A stretch of 6,903 nt of DNA. It comes from Planctomycetaceae bacterium. Its GTDB lineage: Bacteria; Planctomycetota; Planctomycetia; Pirellulales; Pirellulaceae. Position numbers and translations under genes: made by a program. Positions 1-5,152 of this stretch are shown here, piece by piece. The notes below the pieces were generated by a model. That model did not search any database and was not told the DNA's origin. It was given only the letters and a program-made list of their open reading frames with translations. Position 1 is the first letter of the stretch; the number at the start of each line of letters is the position of its first letter. The stretch covers positions 1-6,903 of the forward strand of contig JABHUV010000049.1 of NCBI GenBank assembly GCA_018658605.1, read 5' to 3'.

Positions 1-232
1 ACTGTCCTTCAATGCAGCGAGCCACTTCAGCAATATCTCGTTGATAAACTCGTCGAAGTCGTTCCATGGCGAACGCAGTGGGCGCAGAAATCGAAAGCGT
101 CGATGCGGACAGGTTCCATTGAACCGTACGGTCGAACCACAATTCGAATATTTGATTCCCAATCTTGTCAGCGACGTCATTCCTGATCGCTGACAGGATG
201 TTTTGTTCTTCCTTGGTCACTCGACTTTTCAT
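1..232 (-). CDS. dnaA: DnaA N-terminal fragment (chromosomal replication initiator, domain I), partial
   Basis: This is the first 77 codons of a minus-strand gene that runs off the left edge. The translation begins MKSRVTKEEQNILSAIRN and contains IFELWFDRT (about residues 28-36) followed by LSISAPTAFAMERLRRVY (about 45-62). This is the layout of DnaA domain I: an F-x-x-W(F/I) helix, then an L-x-I-x-A-P strand and turn before a helix ending in a tyrosine. Domain I mediates DnaA self-assembly and helicase loading; the AAA+ and DNA-binding domains would lie outside the window. A stop codon lies two codons upstream of the ATG at 232. The AAAGG before that ATG is directly adjacent, so GTG at 220 is an alternative start. 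Some non-DnaA proteins also carry a DnaA-N domain, so the identity rests on this domain only. Confidence 0.72.
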   Translation of the reverse strand, partial: MKSRVTKEEQNILSAIRNDVADKIGNQIFELWFDRTVQWNLSASTLSISAPTAFAMERLRRVYQRDIAEVARCIEGQ

Positions 233-258
233 CCTTTACGCGTCGTAAGCGAAAGTCT

Positions 259-281
259 GTTGTAACCATCGTAGTTACAAC
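259..281. repeat. Perfect 8-bp inverted repeat GTTGTAAC-N7-GTTACAAC
   Basis: GTTGTAAC at 259-266 and its exact reverse complement GTTACAAC at 274-281 are separated by 7 nt (CATCGTA). The dyad lies 27 nt upstream of the dnaA ATG at 232. That is where an operator, or a hairpin in the 5' leader, would act. The lack of a following T-run in either direction argues against an intrinsic terminator. A regulatory role is inferred from symmetry and position only. Confidence 0.55.
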
Positions 282-594
282 CCTCGGGCACATTATTGTG
301 ATACCGCGAGATTCCTTGACTCAGGCTTTTTTATTTTCATGTGTTGTGTTTGAACAAAAAACAGCCGATGTGAAGTCGGATAACTCGATTCGATTCACAT
401 GGGATCGCTTCTGTTTTATTACGGGCTACTTGTTCCGGTACACTAGTGATAAAGCGGAACCGAGTTACGATTGTAAACTTGCTAGTACCACAATCAAAGT
501 ACTTAGCCGGCAAAGATTCGATAAACATTGCAAAGAAGTTAAAAGCTCCTAGTGCAGCCTGTAACGAGGCAGATATTGAGAGGCAATTGTTATC

Positions 595-685
595 TGTGAG
601 TTGTTAGTGTAGGGGTGGAAAACCTGTCGACTAAATGAGATTCACCGTCACAATGATGTGAGTTTGTAGTTGTTTCAGTTTGTAG
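595..685. repeat. Cluster of short direct repeats (TGTGAGTT-type)
   Basis: TGTGAGTTGTTAGT at 595-608 and TGTGAGTTTGTAGT at 657-670 match at 12 of 14 positions. The core AGTTTGTAG occurs at 661-669 and again at 677-685, a 16-bp step. The copies lie in the gene-poor segment between the end of the anchored-protein gene and dnaA. They could be iteron-like binding sites, but three imperfect copies in a T/G-rich stretch could also be chance. Confidence 0.35.
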
Positions 686-738
686 CACTTTTATGATTGT
701 ATTCCCGAATATTTAAATACAGGCAAACAGTACGGATG

Positions 739-1494
739 TTATTTAGCGGCCAAGATGTTTTTATAGCGATCGCTTATTTGAGTACCAATTGAGGGACGAT
801 TCAATTCGAATTGAATCGTGTATCGCGAGTAAGGGGTAGCGTCATTTTGGGTGGCCGCGCGAGGGGAACGAGTAATCATTAATACGCTAACAGGACGTCG
901 GTTTTGGCTCTTGATGTATAAACCGATACGGGATGTTGGTCGTTTTGTTAAATGAAAGGTTTGTTGCAGCATCGTGATTAATCTTTGCGGTTCACCAGTG
1001 GTGCCTCGAAATGCAATGCGCTGTAATTGTTGTTCGGTATCAAAGTAATAGGTGAGTGCCCCCGCGAGATCGTCGGATTCTTCACCCGTCACTATCGGAA
1101 CTCGATAACCGTGCCATTGGCCACTTTGTATATTCTTCGAAATGCGGGCCCAGCGTTGTGTGATCCATTTGGGCGTTATGTTCATGTTAATAACATCTTC
1201 AAATCGACCGATCACTCCTCCGTCTAGATGTGGGTTACTGCCCGTTGGGTTTACAGTTAGCATCGATTCTTGTGTGACCATTCCGCTGCCGTCAGTAACA
1301 TTGTCAGTCGAAAGGAAACCAGTGATGGAATCACTGGCGTCTCCGAACCATTGCGTCATGCGTTGCCAGGTTCCCACTTCGCTTGATTGTGCATTGGCGC
1401 CCATTTCTGATGCGGAATTCATGAGTAACAATGGGACGACGATTACACCTGAAAACAGCAGTAGCACGATACATCTTTTTGCAATCCATCTCAT
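739..1494 (-). CDS. Membrane-anchored exported protein of unknown function, planctomycete type
   Basis: The product is about 251 residues from the ATG at 1494. It opens with a basic MRWIAKR, followed by a hydrophobic stretch (CIVLLLFSGVIVVPLLLM, about residues 8-25), so it is a signal anchor or uncleaved signal peptide with the rest outside the cytoplasm. A variable linker follows to about residue 90, then a compact region including ITPKWITQRW, GYRVPIVTG, DDLAGALTYYFD and IAFRGTTGEPQRL, which reads like one conserved globular domain. I associate these motifs with a planctomycete-restricted family of unknown function (from memory possibly DUF6690, not verified). I see no catalytic motif. GTG at 1506 is an in-frame alternative, but AAAGG at 1506-1510 overlaps it and serves the ATG at 1494 better, with an 11-nt spacer. 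It lies downstream of the methyltransferase gene on the same strand, separated by a hairpin. Confidence 0.75.
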   Translation of the reverse strand: MRWIAKRCIVLLLFSGVIVVPLLLMNSASEMGANAQSSEVGTWQRMTQWFGDASDSITGFLSTDNVTDGSGMVTQESMLTVNPTGSNPHLDGGVIGRFEDVINMNITPKWITQRWARISKNIQSGQWHGYRVPIVTGEESDDLAGALTYYFDTEQQLQRIAFRGTTGEPQRLITMLQQTFHLTKRPTSRIGLYIKSQNRRPVSVLMITRSPRAATQNDATPYSRYTIQFELNRPSIGTQISDRYKNILAAK

Positions 1495-1505
1495 ACTCGT
1501 TGACA

Positions 1506-1511
1506 CCTTTC
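1506..1511 (-). promoter_or_regulatory. Shine-Dalgarno-like GAAAGG for the anchored-protein gene
   Basis: GAAAGG on the minus strand lies 11 nt before ATG 1494 and overlaps the candidate GTG start at 1506. The spacing is long but favours the ATG. It begins 3 nt after the U-run of the hairpin just upstream. Confidence 0.4.
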
Positions 1512-1514
1512 ATT

Positions 1515-1545
1515 AAAAAACTCAATGGGTCTGTGAGATCCATTG
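1515..1545 (-). terminator. Hairpin with U6 tract: terminator or attenuator-like element
   Basis: The arms at 1523-1532 (CAATGGGTCT) and 1536-1545 (AGATCCATTG) pair around a 3-nt loop. Read on the minus strand, six pairs, one A-C mismatch and three further pairs are followed by AG and six U (1520-1515). This has the form of an intrinsic terminator for the methyltransferase gene that ends at 1644. It sits just before the ribosome binding site of the next gene, leaving no room for a separate promoter after it, so it could instead be a leader structure that controls read-through. The mismatch weakens the stem. Confidence 0.5.
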
Positions 1546-1643
1546 TTTAATCATTCAACATGCAGGTTAGATGATTTTCAATTCTTTGGTTTGAGTGCTG
1601 GGTGGAGGCAGAGAATGTCCGAAAACAGATGGGATTAAACGGA

Positions 1644-2933
1644 TTATTCCCGTTCTGCCATGATGGCAATGGCCCGCTGACTCGAGCGAGTTGCACCTAG
1701 GACGATTAATGTGATTTGATTGTTGCCGTAAGGTTGGAGTTGTTTTCGTAGTTCAGAGGGAGAAAACGGTAGCCCCTGTTTTTTAATTTCAAGTTGTCCG
1801 ATATGGCGAGCTCTTAACCATTGCTTGATTTGTTTACGGTCAAAGGTCATCTCCTCAACCACTCGAAAACGACTACCCCCCGGTGGGCTCAATTGCTCGT
1901 TGGAGGTGTAGTAACTAAAACGCCGATGTATGGCCGTGAGTTGATATTGATGAGCCCATGAATTGCTAAGTCCCGCAGCACGGATAGCCGGTGCTGGCTC
2001 GTAAATGTAGGTTTGGCATGTATTAGCCACGGCGACGTTGTTGCAGTCATGGAGTTTGTCGTGGGCAACACTGAATACCCATTCGGCGGTGCCATTGGAT
2101 GTAACGCCAACGGCCTGTTTTGTACGCGGTTGACTATTAGTTGAGAAAATAACGAGTTGTTGGCGACATTCACCTCTTGATTGAATCCATTGGCAACTGG
2201 CCATTTGACTGTGCCACTGCTCAGGCACTTGAGTGGCAGGAGCAAGTTTAATAGATAACCCGTACTTACCAAGTCGATTATGGGCCAATAGTACGTCGAT
2301 GAAGGATGGCGGAGGGCAATATCCTTCTAGGGCAGTGTGTCGTTGGCCATCGGCGCGACGATCAGGATCGAGATGAACCCAATCGGTCGATTCGAGGTCC
2401 GCATTGCCTGCGTCGATCGCTAATAAATTGACAGTCCCAGTCGTTCTCGTCACATTTGCATTGTGTTCGGCAATCCACGCGATCGTTGGGTCGATATCCA
2501 CTCCGGTAGTATCGAAGTAGGTTGCGAGAGCCATTAAGTCGCCACCAATACCACAGCATAGGTCAGTGACATGAGTGACGGCAGGATAGTCTTGCTTCAA
2601 TTGTGTTGCTTTGAATGTAGCGATGGCCATATCCGTTGATTGTTGCAAGCCAATTTCTGTAAAAAATAGCTGTTGGGCACGCGGGAATTTTTCAATGGCT
2701 CGTTGTTTTAGTTCCATTTGAGCGACTAGGATTCCAGCGCGGGCCACGCCAATTTCGTCTCGGAGTTTTATAAACTGATTGGGTGATAAGGGCAGTACAG
2801 TTTTAAGCCAACTAAATTTTGCAATCGCTTGTGGCGAGGTTAACCAGCGATAGTTTGCTAGGTTTTGATCCGTCATTGTTTGATTAGTCTCGTTGGAGGG
2901 GCTTGCGGAACCGATCAAATTTACAGTAATCAT
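1644..2933 (-). CDS. Class I SAM-dependent methyltransferase with C-terminal THUMP-like domain
   Basis: The product is 429 residues. A helical N-terminal part (about 20-115) precedes a Rossmann methyltransferase core. Motif I is DLCCGIGGD (124-132, SAM-binding glycine loop), the acidic post-I strand is GVDIDP (144-149), and DPDRR (189-193) takes the place of the D-P-x-R-R motif IV typical of this family. The C-terminal segment LEIKKQGLPFSPSELRKQL followed by ITLIVLG (about 381-412) matches the THUMP-like domain, suggesting an RNA substrate. The actual substrate is not known to me. The protein should be cytoplasmic. The ATG at 2933 has only a weak GGA two bases upstream. The ATG at 2876 (residue 20, MTDQNLANYRWL) is close to where I would expect family members to start, so the true product may be about 410 residues. 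It is divergent from the HEAT lipoprotein gene. Confidence 0.88.
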   Translation of the reverse strand: MITVNLIGSASPSNETNQTMTDQNLANYRWLTSPQAIAKFSWLKTVLPLSPNQFIKLRDEIGVARAGILVAQMELKQRAIEKFPRAQQLFFTEIGLQQSTDMAIATFKATQLKQDYPAVTHVTDLCCGIGGDLMALATYFDTTGVDIDPTIAWIAEHNANVTRTTGTVNLLAIDAGNADLESTDWVHLDPDRRADGQRHTALEGYCPPPSFIDVLLAHNRLGKYGLSIKLAPATQVPEQWHSQMASCQWIQSRGECRQQLVIFSTNSQPRTKQAVGVTSNGTAEWVFSVAHDKLHDCNNVAVANTCQTYIYEPAPAIRAAGLSNSWAHQYQLTAIHRRFSYYTSNEQLSPPGGSRFRVVEEMTFDRKQIKQWLRARHIGQLEIKKQGLPFSPSELRKQLQPYGNNQITLIVLGATRSSQRAIAIMAERE

Positions 2934-3060
2934 TGTCCACTGCGGATGGGAGGCAATGGATGTTGACCCACTAGGGTTAGTTTTGCTACATTTCCCGCTG
3001 AACTGTGTAAAAACAGTGAGTTTTGATATAGTTGGACGCGGGCGTTATAGGGACAACCAC
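2934..3060. promoter_or_regulatory. Divergent intergenic region expected to hold two promoters
   Basis: This 127-nt gap (184 nt if the methyltransferase starts at 2876) separates the minus-strand methyltransferase from the plus-strand lipoprotein gene, so promoters facing both ways are expected. TATAGT at 3026-3031 could be a -10 element for the plus-strand gene, but I see no convincing matching -35. No strong dyad is visible. The call rests on gene orientation. Confidence 0.35.
3049..3053 (+). promoter_or_regulatory. Shine-Dalgarno AGGGA that fixes the lipoprotein start
   Basis: AGGGA lies 7 nt before ATG 3061, which is near-ideal spacing. It decides against the upstream in-frame ATG at 2893, which would add 56 residues before the signal peptide and overlap the methyltransferase start. 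Confidence 0.65.
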
Positions 3061-3786
3061 ATGCACCACGGATTATTTTGGTTTCGATGTTCTTTTGTGA
3101 TTATAGCGTTATTGTGCGCAATGGGATGCCAACAGCTGGCACCCTTTAATTGGAATTCCATAAATCCAACAACATCTTATCCTGAGTGGCAAAATGACGA
3201 TAAGTATATGACGACGTGGAATGACAAACACCGTGATCTGTCTAAGTTGCGGGAAAATGCAGCAGGGATGTCGCATAACAAACAAGCATTGCATGCGACC
3301 GCCTTATCGTCGCAGATAAAACAGGAGCAAGTACCTGTGGTGCGTCGTGAAATGGTGCGGGCTTTAATAGCTTTTCCTGTAGTCGAAGCCGAGTCTGGTT
3401 TGGAATTCGCAATAACTGACGAGGACGCCGATATTCGCGTAATTGCTTGTCAGGGATGGGGCCAACGCCAAACGGACCGTGCCTTTAAGTTGTTACTGAA
3501 GACATGGCGAAGTGACACGGAGATTGATGTGCGAGTGGCAGCGATCCAGGCCATTGGGAACTTTAATGGCGAACAGGTTTATACAGAACTCGTTAAAGCG
3601 CTTTCCGATCGTGACCCCGCCGTCCAATTTGCGGGGATTCAAGGATTTCGAAAATTTAGTGGTGAGGATTGGGGGGAAGATCCGGAAACTTGGATAGCAT
3701 GGACCAAAGGTGAACGTCCTGAGGTGATATATGATGGCAAGGAAAACATTGCGGACATGCTCAACCCAGCGAATCTATTCCGCTAA
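3061..3786 (+). CDS. HEAT-repeat lipoprotein
   Basis: The product is 241 residues from ATG 3061, chosen for its ribosome binding site and because it places the signal peptide at the N-terminus. The hydrophobic segment FWFRCSFVIIALLCAMGC ends in a lipobox-like A-M-G-C, with Cys23 as the probable lipidated residue. Alanine at -3 is acceptable but not the commonest choice. After a polar linker (about 24-90), about three HEAT-like helical repeats follow. They are centred on VRREMVRALIAF (94-105), ADIRVIACQGWG (123-134) and IDVRVAAIQAIGNF (155-168), with DPAVQFAGIQGFRKF (185-199) as a final repeat. The ending GEDWGEDPETWIAW (201-214) is a motif I have seen closing HEAT domains in planctomycete proteins. 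HEAT arrays bind proteins, so a scaffold role at an envelope membrane is likely; no enzymatic motif is visible. The gene lies 221 nt upstream of dacZ on the same strand. Confidence 0.82.
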   Translation: MHHGLFWFRCSFVIIALLCAMGCQQLAPFNWNSINPTTSYPEWQNDDKYMTTWNDKHRDLSKLRENAAGMSHNKQALHATALSSQIKQEQVPVVRREMVRALIAFPVVEAESGLEFAITDEDADIRVIACQGWGQRQTDRAFKLLLKTWRSDTEIDVRVAAIQAIGNFNGEQVYTELVKALSDRDPAVQFAGIQGFRKFSGEDWGEDPETWIAWTKGERPEVIYDGKENIADMLNPANLFR

Positions 3787-3796
3787 CAAGGCTGTC

Positions 3797-3810
3797 GGTA
3801 TAACGATACC
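3797..3810 (+). other. Small hairpin after the lipoprotein stop
   Basis: GGTAT (3797-3801) and ATACC (3806-3810) can pair around AACG, 10 nt after the stop codon. No T-run follows and the stem is only 5 bp, so it is at best a weak 3'-end structure. The remainder of 3811-4007 shows no gene, and I can name no promoter there for the downstream cyclase. Confidence 0.25.
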
Positions 3811-4007
3811 ATTGACGTTGGTTCCTCTGTTTCAATGCTTTTGAAATGGGATTGCCCACAAGCGAACTTTCCGATTAGTATATGCGAATATTATTAGCAA
3901 ACCAGCCGTTCTTTCTTGCGAACGAATAAATAAAACCAATACGAGTTTACTTGCTGTTAAGTGGCAGTTTGTTTTTCACGTTTTAACCAAGGGTAAGTTA
4001 ACCATAG

Positions 4008-4940
4008 ATGCCGTCCAAGTTTCGTGAACCCTTCGCTTCGATCTACAAAAATGCGGCGAAGTTACGTTTAGCCCTCAAGGCAGATGCCTTGATGTTGATG
4101 TTAGATGGACCGGCGGATTGGAAATCAATTCGTAAAGTTGGACAGTACAAACTTATTCTTTGTGTTTCTCAAAATGCCGAGGACTTAGAGGGTGTCGAGG
4201 AATTTGGTTTGACACCGGTTGTTCTTGAAGCGGATGAAAGTCCTGTACATCAACGTATGGAAAATGCGTTGTTAGAATGTGTTGCCAATGAGGTGCTTGA
4301 CGCCGGAGCACAAGTGGTTGCGTTGTATAGCGGGTTCGATTCCAAAGGAATCGACAGTATTTCCGTGCTCCAGCTCGGCGAGCACTTGGGAAAACTGACG
4401 GCCCGAGATTTGCGGCAATTGGAAACTAGTGTTCCCCTAGAAACACTTAAGTCGGTCGTGGACCTCTCTGTTGAGATTGGACATGAGGGTCGCGAGGGAA
4501 ACCCAGTGGGAACGCTGTTTGTTGTTGGGTGCACCCGACAAGTGCTGGAATATAGCTCCACGGCAGGGTTTGATCCTGTGAAAGGCTATGGTAAATCTGA
4601 TCGCAACATCAAGGACGCGCGAACTCGTGATGCCATCAAGGAAATCGCTTTGCTCGACGGTGCATTCGTCGTAGGAAGCGATGGCGTCGTTGAGAAATGT
4701 TGTCAAATTATACAGGTCAAAGCGGCAAGTATTACTTTATCTAAAGGATTGGGGGCCCGTCACTGGGCGGCTGCCTCGATTACTCGCACAACCAAGGCGA
4801 TTGCGGTGGTCGTGAGCCAGTCAAACGGTACGGTACGAGTTTTTCAGAATGGGCATGTGGTGTTGAGGATTGAACCGCTGCGACGAGCGGTCACTTGGCG
4901 TGAATTCGAATATGACCCACCGATGGTTGCTGCTGAGTAA
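4008..4940 (+). CDS. dacZ: Diadenylate cyclase (c-di-AMP synthase), DacZ-like with DisA_N/DAC domain
   Basis: The product is 310 residues and would make c-di-AMP from two ATP. The C-terminal DAC domain (about 165-290) begins with VGTLFVVG (167-174), has the catalytic DGAF (217-220, DGA motif) and continues with KGLGARHWAAASIT (246-259), which corresponds to the RHR motif, then AIAVVVSQSNGTVRVFQNG. The N-terminal alpha/beta region (about 20-160), with VVALYSGFDSKGIDSISVL (103-121), resembles the pyruvate-kinase-C-like domain that precedes DAC in archaeal DacZ. EGREGNPVGT and the RNIKD region before DGA also fit that family. There is no transmembrane segment (unlike CdaA) and no DisA linker or HhH domain, so it should be cytosolic. 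The second arginine of RHR is tryptophan here (RHW), which may be a family variant or affect activity. The ATG is preceded by AAGGG at a long 14-nt spacing. The gene symbol is assigned by architecture. Confidence 0.87.
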   Translation: MPSKFREPFASIYKNAAKLRLALKADALMLMLDGPADWKSIRKVGQYKLILCVSQNAEDLEGVEEFGLTPVVLEADESPVHQRMENALLECVANEVLDAGAQVVALYSGFDSKGIDSISVLQLGEHLGKLTARDLRQLETSVPLETLKSVVDLSVEIGHEGREGNPVGTLFVVGCTRQVLEYSSTAGFDPVKGYGKSDRNIKDARTRDAIKEIALLDGAFVVGSDGVVEKCCQIIQVKAASITLSKGLGARHWAAASITRTTKAIAVVVSQSNGTVRVFQNGHVVLRIEPLRRAVTWREFEYDPPMVAAE

Positions 4941-5013
4941 GATGCATCTATCTGACAAGCAGAATGAACTGCCCTATTTGTGGCTTAATTTGGTGCTCCA
5001 TATAGCAACACAA

Positions 5014-5047
5014 AGGCGTCACAGACCCTAAGTGGATCTGGACGCCT
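5014..5047 (-). terminator. Strong hairpin between convergent genes, probable terminator
   Basis: AGGCGTC (5014-5020) pairs with GACGCCT (5041-5047). After one bulged A the stem continues with CAGA (5022-5025) against TCTG (5037-5040), a C-A mismatch, and two G-C pairs around a 5-nt loop: about 13 pairs in all. It lies between the stop of dacZ (4940) and the stop of the SHD1-like gene (5153), which converge. On the minus strand the stem runs into TTTGTGTT, a modest U-rich tail, so it fits best as the terminator of the minus-strand gene. On the plus strand no T-run follows, but the hairpin may still act as a 3' end for dacZ. The rest of 4941-5152 shows no gene. Confidence 0.55.
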
Positions 5048-5152
5048 GAGCCAATCGCTCCCGGTTACTGCTTCACAGTTATTACTGACCCGTCATGTAA
5101 CACATGTGATTTAAAGAGAACAGGAAAGCGATTGAGAAAATAGGATGTCAAA

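Larger units (their letters stand above)
233..738. other. Roughly 500-nt region without a convincing gene, upstream of dnaA
   Basis: Neither strand holds a convincing gene. The longest reading frame (298-552, plus) would encode an 84-residue protein with no recognisable domain, a GTG start and no ribosome binding site. The region contains a perfect spaced dyad (259-281), two CACA-N4-TGTG dyads (289-300 and 649-660), an inverted repeat around the palindrome CACTAGTG (432-460), and a cluster of TGTGAGTT-type direct repeats (595-685). It ends in the AT-rich ATTTAAAT (709-716). One DnaA-box-like site, TTTTCCACC, lies on the minus strand (614-622), but there is no perfect TTATNCACA. The position before dnaA makes a promoter or origin role plausible but unproven. 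The 3' untranslated region of the 739-1494 gene also falls here. Confidence 0.5.

Noticed and set aside
298..552. An 84-codon plus-strand reading frame in the region before dnaA
   Set aside because: It has a GTG start with no ribosome binding site, no recognisable domain, signal peptide or repeats, and an overlapping minus-strand frame of similar quality. More likely non-coding.
614..622. TTTTCCACC on the minus strand as a DnaA box proving oriC
   Set aside because: A single site that deviates from TTATNCACA, with no further boxes nearby, does not support an origin on its own.
648..661. CRP/FNR-type site at TCACA-ATGA-TGTGA
   Set aside because: The half-sites are in the reverse order with a 4-nt spacer, unlike TGTGA-N6-TCACA, so no CRP-family assignment is supported.
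1027..1543. Plus-strand frames (1027-1227, 1142-1516) and a minus-strand frame (1331-1543) over the anchored-protein gene
   Set aside because: They are shadows of the 739-1494 gene, whose product has a clear signal anchor and a consistent domain-like layout; the alternatives show no protein-like pattern.
2893..3060. Longer lipoprotein start at ATG 2893
   Set aside because: It would bury the signal peptide and lipobox behind 56 residues and overlap the methyltransferase start; ATG 3061 has AGGGA at ideal spacing.
4250..4706. Two minus-strand frames (4250-4561 and 4437-4706) antisense to dacZ
   Set aside because: The plus-strand translation carries DAC domain motifs end to end, so the antisense frames are shadows.
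4008..4940. Annotation as full DisA (DNA integrity scanning protein)
   Set aside because: The DAC domain is C-terminal and there is no DisA linker or helix-hairpin-helix DNA-binding region; length and order fit DacZ instead.
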